From NCBI RefSeq assembly GCF_030433715.1, contig NZ_JAROCC010000001.1:248001-312000 (forward strand): a stretch of 64,000 nucleotides of DNA. Reading direction: 5' to 3'. The stretch's first letter is position 1. Each line of letters begins with the position of its first letter. Source of the stretch: Sporosarcina highlanderae (GTDB taxonomy: Bacteria > Bacillota > Bacilli > Bacillales_A > Planococcaceae). Both the position numbers and the translations under genes were made by a program. Below the pieces are notes generated by a model that did not search any database, was not told the DNA's origin, and saw only the letters and a list, made by a program, of their open reading frames with translations. Shown here one piece after another: positions 9,456 to 18,220 of the stretch.

Positions 9456-10532
9456 TTGATAGATAGGTTAGAAAGGGTGATTCCAATAGAAAATCTAAAG
9501 AAGAAAACTGTTGCATTCTACATTGTCAGGGCCGATGGGAAGGGCTCTTATCCAGCAAGAAGGGCTGCTGTACTTGCCAAAGCCATCGCAAAAGAAGTGA
9601 ATGTCCTATTCATTGTAGGAGAAAATTCCCCCACACCGCCTGATGGCTTCAAATCGATTTTAGTTGGTAAAAAGTCCAATCTGCTACAAGTTTTAACTTT
9701 CATAAAACCTGATCTTCTTATTCGGGATACGGGTTCAACAATTTCGGAAGAAGTGGAGAAAATACAGGAGATTGTTCCGTCTATCCTCCATTTTGATGAT
9801 TTCGGGGATGGTGGAAAGCAGGCGGATTTTGTAATCCAAACCCTTTTGGATGACCCTGTGGATGAAGCGCCGGAACATTATGTGAAAGACCGCCAGCTTT
9901 TCATCGCCGATCCATCGATGCATAAGTTCAAAAAACACGGACTTAAAAAGCAGCCGCCGGGATCCCTCCCCCATCTGGTCGTCTCGTTCGGGGAAGAGGA
10001 TGAAGGTAACCTGACGTTCAGGGCATTGCGCCACGTTTCACAGCTACAGATCCCGTTGAAAGTGACCGTCCTTGTCGGGGAAAAATACCCCCATGATGTA
10101 AGCACACTTCGGATGATGGCGCTTGGCAGGCGAAACACCATTGTCCAGCAGCCGCCGTATGACCTGCCGGAAGTATATGCAAGTGCAGATGTGATTCTTT
10201 GCGCGTCAGGCTATATGCCATATGAAGTCGCTGTCATAGGAATTCCATGCATCATTCTTTCACAAAACGATTTCGAAGTGGGACTTACGTTTCCAAAGGA
10301 ACAGCACGGCTTCGTCCATCTTGGCCTTGGGCGAAAAGTGAAACAATCGAATCTACTTAATGCAATCATGGAGCCATTGCTGCATGAAACACTGAGAAAA
10401 CGGGCGATCGAACGCCAACTCTCACTAAAATTAGGCGACGGATTGGACACGGTTTTGGAGACCATATTCTATCTTTTAGAACATCCAAAACGCGGAGTTA
10501 GCGGAAAAACAATGTCCGATATGCTAAACTAA
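9456..10532 (+). CDS. PseG/MurG-like glycosyltransferase-fold protein
   Basis: A 358-residue protein with two Rossmann-like halves, resembling the PseG/SpsG nucleotide-sugar hydrolase and MurG group. Seen: an N-terminal half starting KKTVAFYIVRADGKGSYPAR, and a C-terminal half with CASGYMPYEVAVIGIPCIIL, the position of the donor-binding GGxxxxE-like loop, followed by LSQNDFE. The substrate is unknown; a cell-surface polysaccharide role is inference. Start: TTG at 9456 has AAAAGAAGAG upstream; GTG at 9477 preceded by GAAAGG is an alternative. Followed after 24 bases by a small coiled-coil gene, so probably co-transcribed. Confidence 0.65.
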   Translation: MIDRLERVIPIENLKKKTVAFYIVRADGKGSYPARRAAVLAKAIAKEVNVLFIVGENSPTPPDGFKSILVGKKSNLLQVLTFIKPDLLIRDTGSTISEEVEKIQEIVPSILHFDDFGDGGKQADFVIQTLLDDPVDEAPEHYVKDRQLFIADPSMHKFKKHGLKKQPPGSLPHLVVSFGEEDEGNLTFRALRHVSQLQIPLKVTVLVGEKYPHDVSTLRMMALGRRNTIVQQPPYDLPEVYASADVILCASGYMPYEVAVIGIPCIILSQNDFEVGLTFPKEQHGFVHLGLGRKVKQSNLLNAIMEPLLHETLRKRAIERQLSLKLGDGLDTVLETIFYLLEHPKRGVSGKTMSDMLN

Positions 10533-10556
10533 AAGAAAACGATTGGAGTTTTCTTC

Positions 10557-10745
10557 ATGAACAAAAGACAGATCGAATCGGCAATCGCCGAATTGAAAAT
10601 GGACTATATCAGCCTACAAGGCGATGTGGAGAAATTGGAATCGACAGGACATGCAGACTCCGTCCATAAAGCGGAGCAGCGGCTTGCAGCGATGGAAGAA
10701 AAACTTGCTTTATTGAATAAACAGCTTGCTGGGCTGTCGGAATGA
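10557..10745 (+). CDS. SE1832-like small coiled-coil protein
   Basis: A 62-residue soluble protein that is almost entirely one amphipathic helix pair (MNKRQIESAIAELKMDY, then LESTG turn, then EEKLALLNKQLAGLSE). Length and sequence match the small SE1832-type family of unknown function in Bacillales. Ribosome binding site TTGGAGT precedes the ATG. It follows the glycosyltransferase-like gene closely and ends at a strong terminator. Confidence 0.75.
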   Translation: MNKRQIESAIAELKMDYISLQGDVEKLESTGHADSVHKAEQRLAAMEEKLALLNKQLAGLSE

Positions 10746-10748
10746 TAG

Positions 10749-10795
10749 AAAGGCTGTCAACGAATAGAGTTTTCTATTCGTTGACAGCCTTTTAA
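10749..10795 (+). terminator. Strong rho-independent terminator
   Basis: Perfect 20-bp stem (10749-10768 with 10773-10792) around a GTTT loop, then TTTTAA. Can also act on the convergent sigma-factor gene. Confidence 0.92.
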
Positions 10796-10806
10796 TTCAG
10801 TATCTA

Positions 10807-11352
10807 TCAAGCAGTGACGTATTCCCTCACCGCTGAATCATCCATAATTAATTCCTTCAAGTATTTCTTCGCACGGAACAAACGGGATTTCACTGTTCCG
10901 ATCGATACTTTCATCAAATCTGCAATTTCAATTAATGAGTATTGATAGACGTAGAAGTATTCGATTGTCGTCCGGTAAATGCCATCCAATTGGCCAATTT
11001 TTTGTTGGACCATCAATTGGATATCGTTTTGTTCGATCATTTCGACTGGTGTCGGATTATCACTGGGAACCAAATCTAAGATCGGAACGTCCAATGTTTC
11101 AGGTTGGTTCATCACATGCTTGCTTCTTCGCACGTCTTTTCTGTAGCGATCACGGAAAGTGTTCATACAGATCGTCGTCAACCAAGCTTTCATGCGATCG
11201 ACACTATCCATTTTCCCGCTATAGCGGACGACTTTGACCCATACATCTTGCATGAGGTCTTCAGCTTCCTCTTTATTACGAGTTAATTTCAAACATAAAT
11301 GATATATGTAACGGCCATATTCTTCGTATAGCTCAGTCAAATCCATTTTCAT
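10807..11352 (-). CDS. ECF-type RNA polymerase sigma factor
   Basis: A 181-residue sigma-70 family member with regions 2 and 4 only. Seen: region 2 (YGRYIYHLCLKLTRNKEEAEDLMQDVWVKV, with WLTTICMNTFRDRYRK) and region 4 (QYSLIEIADLMKVSIGTVKSRLFRAKKYL, a helix-turn-helix). The start at 11352 has GGAGG ten bases upstream; the in-frame ATG at 11406 lacks one. ECF factors are usually paired with a membrane anti-sigma gene immediately downstream; none is present here (a terminator follows at once), so it is an orphan in this neighbourhood. The regulon is unknown. Confidence 0.9.
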   Translation of the reverse strand: MKMDLTELYEEYGRYIYHLCLKLTRNKEEAEDLMQDVWVKVVRYSGKMDSVDRMKAWLTTICMNTFRDRYRKDVRRSKHVMNQPETLDVPILDLVPSDNPTPVEMIEQNDIQLMVQQKIGQLDGIYRTTIEYFYVYQYSLIEIADLMKVSIGTVKSRLFRAKKYLKELIMDDSAVREYVTA

Positions 11353-11435
11353 CCGATAACGCCTCCGTTTTGTTGCTGTTGGCTTTATTATCGATGAATT
11401 CTTCATTACAAACTATCGCTTTGTCTTTCAGTAAT

Positions 11436-11451
11436 CTTACAAAGTTGTAAG
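11436..11451. promoter_or_regulatory. Palindrome upstream of the ECF sigma gene
   Basis: CTTACAAAGTTGTAAG is a perfect 16-base palindrome (7-bp arms, 2-base centre) in the leader of the sigma-factor gene. Could be an operator; no matching regulator is known in the window. Confidence 0.35.
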
Positions 11452-11481
11452 CATCAAAAGCGGAGAGTGGCCGAGAAGAAT

Positions 11482-11519
11482 AAAAATCGCCCCACGACCA
11501 ATTCGTGGGGCTACTTTTT
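11482..11519 (-). terminator. Terminator of the CNNM/CBS gene
   Basis: Stem GCCCCACGA (11489-11497) with TCGTGGGGC (11503-11511) and T runs on both strands; it overlaps the stop codon region of the minus-strand gene. Confidence 0.85.
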
Positions 11520-12774
11520 ATTCCTCATCTGCGGCTTCCTCTTTTTCTATTTCCCGTTTCGTGATTTTCATCTTAACAATCCGGCTTCGGTCCATTTCTT
11601 CGATTTCGAAATAGAGGTTCTCATATGTAAACCGCTCTCCCGGTTCAGGTACATGGCCTAATTCCTGCATGACAAAGCCGCCGATTGTTTCAAGGTCGGT
11701 CGGCAATTCTACATTAAGCAGGTCGATAGCGTCCACAATTTCAAGACGTCCATGGCAGATTAACAAGTGATCATCCTTTTCATAGACAAGCACTTCCTCA
11801 TCGAAGTCTGTTTCGTCCTCGATGTCTTGACCAATCATCTCTTCGATAATGTCTTCATGCGTGACAATCCCAAGAGTTCCACCATACTCATCCAAAATAA
11901 CAGCCATATGTTTCTTTTTCGCAAGCATAAGCTTAAACACTTTTTCGACACTCGATGTCTGAACGACGAAAAGCGGCTCATCATCCATAAGTTCGGATAA
12001 CTTCTTTTCAGGGTACATCGACCATTCGATCAGCATTTTCGAATAAAATACGCCTACAACCCGGTCAATACTTTCCTCGTACACTGGATAACGCGTGTAA
12101 AAGTATTCGAGAATTGTGTCCCGCACTTCCTCATATGTCGATTCAATCGGCACCCCAATGATGTCCGTCCTGTGCGTCTCCATGACATCAGAAACATCCT
12201 TTTCAGGAAAATCAAGCACACCTTTCAACCGCAGTGATTCTTCCTGCTGAAATGTCCCTTCTGTCGATGCGATATCCACCATTGAACGCAGCTCTTCCTT
12301 CGTCAATGTAGCCTCGGTCACCGCACCTTTTGAAATGATACGGATGAAGAAATTCGTGAATAAAGCAAGAAACGCTGTCAATGGGGTAAGTAGTTTTACA
12401 ATTATAGAGATTGATGGTGCCACTACGTATGCAACTCGATCGGCAAACGTCGCTGAAATCGTTTTTGGCAGCACTTCGCCAAAAATAATGATGACGACCG
12501 TCAATATCCCCGTCGCCAATCCAACCTTCCAACCTTTATCGATTGCGATCATCGTAACAAGTGTCGGCATCATAATATTCGCTATATTGTTTCCGATAAG
12601 TATTGCAGTAATCATGCGGTCCGGCTTGGAGATAAGATCCCTTAATTTGATCGACTTACGGTCGCCTTGCTCAGCACGAAGCTGGACCTTCATTCGATTG
12701 ACCGCTGTTAAAGCCGTTTCACTCCCTGAAAGGAAGAACGACATGAATAAAAAGAACCCTAGTGCTATATACAA
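11518..12774 (-). CDS. CNNM/HlyC-CorC family transporter with CBS pair
   Basis: Membrane protein of the DUF21-CBS-CorC_HlyC type; relatives (MpfA/YhdP) are implicated in magnesium export or homeostasis. Seen: N-terminal transmembrane CNNM domain (FLSGSETALTAVNRMK, ILIGNNIANIMMPTL, FGEVLPKTISATFAD), a tandem CBS pair at about residues 195-315 (TRYPVYEESIDRVVGVFY, VILDEYGGTLGIVTHEDI) and a CorC_HlyC C-terminal domain with an acidic tail. TTG start at 12774 with GGGAGGAATCACT upstream. 418 residues. Substrate assignment is by family only. Confidence 0.88.
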   Translation of the reverse strand: MYIALGFFLFMSFFLSGSETALTAVNRMKVQLRAEQGDRKSIKLRDLISKPDRMITAILIGNNIANIMMPTLVTMIAIDKGWKVGLATGILTVVIIIFGEVLPKTISATFADRVAYVVAPSISIIVKLLTPLTAFLALFTNFFIRIISKGAVTEATLTKEELRSMVDIASTEGTFQQEESLRLKGVLDFPEKDVSDVMETHRTDIIGVPIESTYEEVRDTILEYFYTRYPVYEESIDRVVGVFYSKMLIEWSMYPEKKLSELMDDEPLFVVQTSSVEKVFKLMLAKKKHMAVILDEYGGTLGIVTHEDIIEEMIGQDIEDETDFDEEVLVYEKDDHLLICHGRLEIVDAIDLLNVELPTDLETIGGFVMQELGHVPEPGERFTYENLYFEIEEMDRSRIVKMKITKREIEKEEAADEE

Positions 12775-12940
12775 AAGTGATTCCTCCCGGAGTTATCTGT
12801 ACTTCTACAATTCGTTCAATTTAGCAACTTTTACATATCATATCATACTCATAATAAATCCGTCCTAATAAATAACTTGATTCGCACCAACGTGATATAC
12901 TATTTCTAATCACGAATTAATTTTGAAAAGAGGGATTCAG

Positions 12941-14338
12941 TTGAATCATTTGGAAGCATTGGACGCTTATTTCACGTCAAAAAGAGAAGAACATTTGAAT
13001 GAATTGAAGGATTTTCTCCGTATTCCAAGCATCAGCGCATTGTCCGAGCATAAGGAAGATATGCAAAAAGCTGCGGAATGGCTGAAAGATTCATTCAAGA
13101 ACGCAGGGCTTGAAAACCTTTCAATCGATGAAACGGACGGACATCCCGTCGTTTATGGAGATTGGCTACACGCTGAAGGGAAACCTACTATTCTTTTCTA
13201 CGGCCATTACGACGTTCAGCCTGTCGATCCGTTGAACTTATGGGAAAGCGGACCGTTTGACCCAGAAGTTCGTGATAATAAATTATATGCACGCGGGGCG
13301 AGTGACGACAAAGGACAAGTTTTCATGCACATCAAAGCAGTTGAAGCGCTTATGAATGAAAACGGAAGCTTGCCGGTGAATGTTAAATTCATCATCGAAG
13401 GTGAAGAAGAAGTCGGAAGCCCGAACCTTGAGAAATATATTGAGGAAAATAAAGAAAAGCTTGCTGCTGACATCATTATCATTTCCGATACCGGAATGTA
13501 CGGACCCGGAAAACCTGCAATCTGCTATGGATTACGTGGTTTAGCTGGCGTACAAATCGATGTTAAAGGGGCAAAAGGCGATTTGCATTCCGGTATTTAC
13601 GGTGGCGGTGTGCAAAACCCAATCCATGCCATTTCAGAGATCCTTGCATCGTTCCATGATCAGGAAGGGACTATTTCTGTTGAAGGATTTTACAATGATG
13701 TACGCCCTCTTGCTGATGAGGAACGCGAGGCATATCGCGCACTTAATTTTGACGAAGAGGCATTGAAAGAGGAAATCGGAGTAAATGAGCTCTTTGGCGA
13801 AAAAGGTTATTCCTATTTAGAGCAGACGTGGACACGCCCTACTCTTGAGGTTAACGGCGTTTTCGGAGGGTTCTCAGGCGAAGGCATTAAAACGGTGTTG
13901 CCATCTGAGGCTGGTGCAAAGATCACTTGCCGACTAGTTCCTGACCAAGATCCTGAAGATATCGTAAAAAAATTAAGAGCACATATTGAAAAACATAAAC
14001 CTGCGGGTGTAACGGTAACTGTTACGGAGTTCGATAAAGGTAAACCATTCATCACGCCATTCGATCACCCGGCAATCCAGGCTGCGGGTAAATCATACGA
14101 GAAGGTGTATAATGTGCCGACTGCTTTTACACGTATGGGTGGCTCGATTCCAATTGTGGCGGCTTTTGATGAAATTTTGAATTTGCCGGTTGTCCTTATG
14201 GGCTTCGGTTTATCAAGCGAAAATTTCCATGCCCCTAACGAGCATTTCCATTTGGAGAACTTTGATAAGGGATTGCGTGTAATTGGAGATTATTATTATG
14301 AGCTTGCCGGATTCTCGAAAGAAGATTTGAGGAAGTAA
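12941..14338 (+). CDS. M20 family metallodipeptidase
   Basis: Cytosolic di-zinc peptidase that probably hydrolyses dipeptides. Seen: FYGHYDVQP (metal His and catalytic Asp), GASDDKGQ (bridging Asp), EGEEEVGSP (catalytic and metal Glu), SDTGMYG and the C-terminal SSENFHAPNEHF with the last metal His; the lid domain starts near residue 190. TTG at 12941 preceded by AAGAGGGATTC gives 465 residues, a normal length for the CNDP-like branch. Bounded downstream by a terminator; transcribed alone. Confidence 0.9.
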   Translation: MNHLEALDAYFTSKREEHLNELKDFLRIPSISALSEHKEDMQKAAEWLKDSFKNAGLENLSIDETDGHPVVYGDWLHAEGKPTILFYGHYDVQPVDPLNLWESGPFDPEVRDNKLYARGASDDKGQVFMHIKAVEALMNENGSLPVNVKFIIEGEEEVGSPNLEKYIEENKEKLAADIIIISDTGMYGPGKPAICYGLRGLAGVQIDVKGAKGDLHSGIYGGGVQNPIHAISEILASFHDQEGTISVEGFYNDVRPLADEEREAYRALNFDEEALKEEIGVNELFGEKGYSYLEQTWTRPTLEVNGVFGGFSGEGIKTVLPSEAGAKITCRLVPDQDPEDIVKKLRAHIEKHKPAGVTVTVTEFDKGKPFITPFDHPAIQAAGKSYEKVYNVPTAFTRMGGSIPIVAAFDEILNLPVVLMGFGLSSENFHAPNEHFHLENFDKGLRVIGDYYYELAGFSKEDLRK

Positions 14339-14348
14339 GACAAATAAA

Positions 14349-14385
14349 AGAAGGGCAATCCCAATCATCGGGAATGCCCTTTGTA
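14349..14385. terminator. Shared terminator
   Basis: AAGGGCAATCCC pairs with GGGAATGCCCTT around AATCAT; it sits between the convergent dipeptidase and nitroreductase genes. Confidence 0.82.
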
Positions 14386-14386
14386 T

Positions 14387-14989
14387 TTATTCTTCTCCTA
14401 CCTCGGTTGCTTCTTCTTCCCTGCCGTAATACGTAACGATATCTTCAAGTGGTGTGCGTGTGCGGTTCTTTGGGTAGTCGTCATAGTAGCCGAATTGTAG
14501 CATGCTGATGATACGCTCTCCATGTTTCACGCCAAGCTCTTCACGGAACTTCGGATTGTCGAGGAATACTGGTGTTTTCCAGCAAGAACCGATGCCTTTA
14601 TCCCAAGCAAGTAGCATTGCATTTTGAATGAGCATGCTTGCTGCTGCATAGTCTTCAAGCCTTTCCTTTTGGCGCACATCTTCCTTTACGATAACAAACA
14701 CGACCGCCCCAGGGGCGCGGAATGTTTTCATCTTTTTTTCCAATTCTTCTTCGGAAAGGTCCTTCCATTTCGGCACTCCGTATTCTTTCAGTACTTCTTG
14801 GAATTTGATGTACTCTTTATTAGCAGCCACGACGAAACGCCATGGATTACGTAAGCCATGATTCGGTGCCCATCTTGCATCATCTAAAATCTCATTTATA
14901 TTTTCAAGATCGACCGGTTGCCCGTTGAAATTCTTGATCGATCGGCGGTTGACGATTGCATCCCTAACTGATAATGATTGTTCATTCAT
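14387..14989 (-). CDS. Nitroreductase family protein
   Basis: FMN-dependent NAD(P)H oxidoreductase, 200 residues, YdjA-like. Seen: NRRSIKNFNGQPVD at residues 13-26 (FMN phosphate-binding Arg-Arg-Ser), DDARWAPNHGLRNPWRFVV, and the ammonium/flavin region AASMLIQNAMLLAWDKGIGSCWKTP. AAGGGGAG lies upstream of the ATG. The C-terminal tail is acidic. The physiological substrate cannot be read from sequence. Confidence 0.88.
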   Translation of the reverse strand: MNEQSLSVRDAIVNRRSIKNFNGQPVDLENINEILDDARWAPNHGLRNPWRFVVAANKEYIKFQEVLKEYGVPKWKDLSEEELEKKMKTFRAPGAVVFVIVKEDVRQKERLEDYAAASMLIQNAMLLAWDKGIGSCWKTPVFLDNPKFREELGVKHGERIISMLQFGYYDDYPKNRTRTPLEDIVTYYGREEEATEVGEE

Positions 14990-15174
14990 AATTACAAACT
15001 CCCCTTTTCATTCGTACTTCCAACCATCATTATACACAAATTCCTTGCAACGGGGAGGATGTCCCAAAATACAGGGTGGTATTCAGAACAATTCTTCTTT
15101 TGGTATTCCACTAAATTACTATTCATAGTATAATAAAGAAAGAATAGAAAGTTTTGAAAAAAGGATGGCGGACA

Positions 15175-16020
15175 ATGACTAAAAAACCGATTGCATGGAT
15201 TACAGACAGTACTGCATACATCACTGAAGAATTGAAACAACACCCTGATTTTTATTCGATTCCCCTAAATATACATTTCGGGGAAAAGCAATTCGTGGAT
15301 GGAATCGACCTTACTCCCAGCCAATTATACGAAAACATCAAGAATGCAACCGAGTTCCCAAAAACATCGCAACCTTCAGCAGGAGAGTTTGCCGAAAAGT
15401 TTAAGCAGATTGCGGAGAACTATGAACAGGCAATCGCAGTTCACGTATCAAGCAATTTAAGCGGAACACTTGCCTCTTCGATGGCAGGAGCCGAAATTGC
15501 GGAGTTCCCGATTACGTTCATCGATTCCCTCTCTGTTTCTTACGGTATTACGGGGTTAATCGAAAAAGGCATAAAGATGCAAGAATCCGGTGCTTCTGTA
15601 GGTGAAATTAAAGACCATCTTGAAAAGACAGCCGGGTCGCTACATAATTTCATCCTTATCGGTCAATTGGAGCAGCTATACAAAGGTGGACGAATGAGTG
15701 GCGTGCAATTCTTCCTTGGCAGCCTATTGAAAGTGAAGCCTGTCATTCAAATTACAACCGATGGCAAATTGGAAGCGATCGAAAAGGTGCGTTCCGAAAA
15801 GAAGGCGCTCCAATATTTGGTTGACAAAGTGCTTGAAAGGCATCCGGCGGGCAAGGGCAAAATTTATTTGATGCAAGGAAATGTACTCGAACAAGCTGAA
15901 CAGCTGAAGACAATGATTAGAAATGAGGCTCCCGGTATTGAAGTGGAAATCGGGGATATCAGCTCGACGTTGGCAGTCCACGCAGGCGAAGGTACACTTG
16001 CAGTATTATGGTATGACTGA
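15175..16020 (+). CDS. DegV family fatty-acid-binding protein
   Basis: A 281-residue DegV/FakB-type protein that binds a fatty acid, often presenting it to a fatty-acid kinase. Seen: the N-terminal WITDSTAYITEEL, the central VSSNLSGTLASSMAGA ligand loop, FIDSLSVSYGITGLI and the C-terminal HAGEGTLAVLWYD. ATG at 15175 preceded by AAAAAAGGATGG was preferred to the TTG seven codons upstream. Single gene, convergent with the oxidoreductase across a terminator. Confidence 0.9.
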   Translation: MTKKPIAWITDSTAYITEELKQHPDFYSIPLNIHFGEKQFVDGIDLTPSQLYENIKNATEFPKTSQPSAGEFAEKFKQIAENYEQAIAVHVSSNLSGTLASSMAGAEIAEFPITFIDSLSVSYGITGLIEKGIKMQESGASVGEIKDHLEKTAGSLHNFILIGQLEQLYKGGRMSGVQFFLGSLLKVKPVIQITTDGKLEAIEKVRSEKKALQYLVDKVLERHPAGKGKIYLMQGNVLEQAEQLKTMIRNEAPGIEVEIGDISSTLAVHAGEGTLAVLWYD

Positions 16021-16046
16021 ACGCAAGTAACTATACAGTAGCACAC

Positions 16047-16086
16047 AAAAAAGCTTGAGTTGAATTTTCACCTCAAGCTTTTTTAC
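16047..16086. terminator. Bidirectional terminator
   Basis: AAAAAAGCTTGAG pairs with CTCAAGCTTTTTT around a 12-base loop. Confidence 0.88.
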
Positions 16087-16124
16087 TTTATTGTGGCATG
16101 TAAGGATTTAATTAAAGCACCCCG

Positions 16125-17093
16125 TTACACAGTAATTACCACTTTACCTTGAGCGTGACCTTCCTGGAAATAGTTGAAAGCCTCGACTATTTCACTAATA
16201 TTATACTGTTTATCAATTATTGGTTTTACTTTACCAGTCTCAAGTAATTCTTTTACATAATTTAAGTCTTCTTGGTTTGCTCTCTGTAACAGTGTACTCA
16301 TTTTCTTGCTTCCAGCCATTGAAATAAACGGACCAAATAATAACGTTCTGAAAAGTTGTGATTCTGAACCTCCAACGTGAACGAAAATCCCATTTGGTTT
16401 TAGTAGACGTTTATATAATGAAATGGGATTAGAACCGTTCACGCCAAGGATCAGGTCGTAACACTCCTCAACTTGGGTGAAATCCTCTTTTGTATAATCA
16501 ATGATATGGTCTGCTCCTATTGAACGCAATATCTCTAAATTTCTTGTACTGCATACTCCTGTGACTTCAGCCCCGAAGGATTTGGCAATTTGCACCGCGA
16601 AAGTACCGATGCCACCAGATGCCCCATAAATCAATACTTTATGTCCCGATTTAATCTTACCTTTATTACGCAGTCCCTGTAACGCAGTCACACCTGCCAT
16701 CGGAGTCGCAGCAGCTTCCTCGAAGGAGATATTTTTTGGCTTTAAGGATAGTGCATATTCTGGGACAGATACGTATTCAGCAAAACCTCCCCAGCCACAT
16801 TGGGAGAGATCGCCAAATACCTCATCACCTATTTGAAATAGCTTAACATCTTTACCGACAGCTTCAACTGTACCGGCTACGTCACCTCCTAAAATAGAGT
16901 ATTTTGGTTTTGTTAATCCGAAGGCAAAACGGGCTAAGAAAGGTTCGCCTTTCAAAAGAACCAAGTTCCCAAAGTTCAAAGATGCTGCATGAACTTTTAT
17001 CAATACTCGATTTTCGGTAGGTAAGGGTTTTTCAATTTCTCTTAATTCAAGTACATCCGGTGAACCATATTTATTACTAACTATCGCCTTTAT
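16125..17093 (-). CDS. MDR-family NAD(P)-dependent oxidoreductase with no normal start codon
   Basis: Quinone-oxidoreductase-like member of the medium-chain dehydrogenase/reductase superfamily without the catalytic zinc ligands. Seen: GGDVAGTVEAVGKDV, GDEVFGDL, the nucleotide-binding motif LIYGASGGIGTFAVQIA and the C-terminal GKVVITV. Homology continues in frame upstream to 17093, where the family's usual MKAIV start reads IKAIV with ATA in place of ATG. A stop lies six codons earlier and no ATG, GTG or TTG intervenes. GGGGGCGG precedes the ATA at ribosome-binding distance. Either ATA is used, a TTG at 17003 gives a protein short by 30 residues, or the gene is newly inactivated. It follows the amidase gene by 44 bases on the same strand. 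Confidence 0.7.
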   Translation of the reverse strand: MKAIVSNKYGSPDVLELREIEKPLPTENRVLIKVHAASLNFGNLVLLKGEPFLARFAFGLTKPKYSILGGDVAGTVEAVGKDVKLFQIGDEVFGDLSQCGWGGFAEYVSVPEYALSLKPKNISFEEAAATPMAGVTALQGLRNKGKIKSGHKVLIYGASGGIGTFAVQIAKSFGAEVTGVCSTRNLEILRSIGADHIIDYTKEDFTQVEECYDLILGVNGSNPISLYKRLLKPNGIFVHVGGSESQLFRTLLFGPFISMAGSKKMSTLLQRANQEDLNYVKELLETGKVKPIIDKQYNISEIVEAFNYFQEGHAQGKVVITV

Positions 17094-17137
17094 AAAACCG
17101 CCCCCATTTTTCTATAAATCCACAGTCTTTTATCTGT

Positions 17138-17626
17138 TCAGGAAAAATTATCGTTAATTTTAAAGAATGCATACTGGGCACTTTCCCGCCACGCATAGGA
17201 ATCCTTATAATCCCACGTCCGATGATAGGCGTCATAGGTGTGCGCATTGACAAGTGGCGCGCCGTTGATGTCCTTTGCGGTGACAATCGTCGAGTGATCG
17301 TATCTCCCGTCTCCCTGGAAATCATAGAAAATTAGATCCCCTAAATCCAACTCATAAGGTGAACTGACCTTCTTTGCGGTCAACCCTTTTTTCGAACCTG
17401 CCACGTACCAATGCAACGAGTGTGAAACCGACCAACTAAAACTCCACGTCCCACCCTGCAACCACCATCCCTTCCCACGATTCGGATAGCCATACATAGG
17501 TGCCCCACCTGCCCGCAAGCATTGCGAAATATAATTTGTGCAATCGACGTCGAATGAAGGATACGCCGGATTTCTCCCATTCCACCATTGATCCGCGTAC
17601 CTGACTGCTGCTTCACGACTGTACAA
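17138..17626 (-). CDS. Amidase_6 domain protein (short form)
   Basis: A 162-residue protein consisting of a putative amidase domain (PF12671 type), a papain/CHAP-like fold associated with cell-wall or sporulation proteins. Seen: [20 protein letters not shown], the probable nucleophile in [27 protein letters not shown] and the histidine in [12 protein letters not shown] at 17626 with AGGGGGGTG five bases upstream fits the short-form proteins; an upstream TTG would add 16 residues. No signal peptide is seen, so it may act in the cytosol or be released otherwise. Confidence 0.78.
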   Translation of the reverse strand: MYSREAAVRYADQWWNGRNPAYPSFDVDCTNYISQCLRAGGAPMYGYPNRGKGWWLQGGTWSFSWSVSHSLHWYVAGSKKGLTAKKVSSPYELDLGDLIFYDFQGDGRYDHSTIVTAKDINGAPLVNAHTYDAYHRTWDYKDSYAWRESAQYAFFKINDNFS

Positions 17627-17784
17627 TATAACACCCCCCTGCCATGGTATGAAGAAGGTGCAGGCGGAATGCACAATAGTTGTACAAATCGTCTACCTTT
17701 AATTGGCACTAACTCCCATTTACTAAAGAGGGAGTTCGCAACTATACTAATATAAGGTTAATTAATATGTATAAGGAGAGTTAT

Positions 17785-18132
17785 ATGCAATCATCAATAC
17801 CATGTCCAAATTGTCAAACAGCCCTAACACTCAAGGACTATGAACACTTTTCATCCTCTTTTACCATGAAGTGTCCATACTGCAAAGTTAGATTAAAAGA
17901 AACAAAAGTAACTCCCCTTTTAATGATTGGGGCATTGGCAGTTGTTCCATTATTTATTTTCTTAACGGAAACAGTCATTTCTTTGCTATCCGGCATCATA
18001 CCAGCTATTGAAAAAGTGCCTACTAGTCTTGTGTTTTTTAGTCTGCTCTATCCAGTTTACGCCCTATATGCACGATTTAATGGACTTATTATGTTTAACA
18101 AAGGGAATTTGCAATTGAAAAAGCGACAGTAA
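17785..18132 (+). CDS. CXXC-20-CXXC small membrane protein
   Basis: A 115-residue protein with an N-terminal zinc-ribbon-like pair CPNC and CPYC about 20 residues apart, then two hydrophobic helices (LLMIGALAVVPLFIFL and VFFSLLYPVYALYA) and a basic tail. This layout fits the TIGR04104-type family, whose role is unknown. ATG at 17785 has AAGGAGAG upstream; the ATG six codons earlier does not. It is divergent from the amidase gene and ends at a terminator. Confidence 0.75.
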   Translation: MQSSIPCPNCQTALTLKDYEHFSSSFTMKCPYCKVRLKETKVTPLLMIGALAVVPLFIFLTETVISLLSGIIPAIEKVPTSLVFFSLLYPVYALYARFNGLIMFNKGNLQLKKRQ

Positions 18133-18140
18133 AGAATAAA

Positions 18141-18179
18141 AAAGAAGACCTGTCAAATATCTAATTTGACAGGTCTTTT
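18141..18179. terminator. Terminator next to a tRNA remnant
   Basis: AAGACCTGTCAAAT pairs with ATTTGACAGGTCTT. It resembles the hairpin after the intact tRNA-Ala at 19085-19122 in both sequence and position relative to the tRNA 3' end. Confidence 0.82.
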
Positions 18180-18184
18180 AAATA

Positions 18185-18211
18185 TGGAGCATACCGGGTT
18201 CGAACCGGTGA
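18185..18211 (-). tRNA. tRNA 3'-end fragment (T arm and acceptor strand only)
   Basis: On the minus strand ACCGG-TTCGAAC-CCGGT forms a complete T stem and loop, followed by acceptor strand ATGCTCC and discriminator A. No D arm or anticodon arm lies upstream; instead the alpha/beta hydrolase gene begins its 3' end ten bases away. It is a remnant, not a functional tRNA. Confidence 0.7.
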
Positions 18212-18220
18212 TTTGTATTT

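Noticed and set aside
18185..18211. Functional tRNA at 18.2 kb
   Set aside because: Only the T arm and acceptor 3' strand exist; the upstream bases do not form D or anticodon arms.
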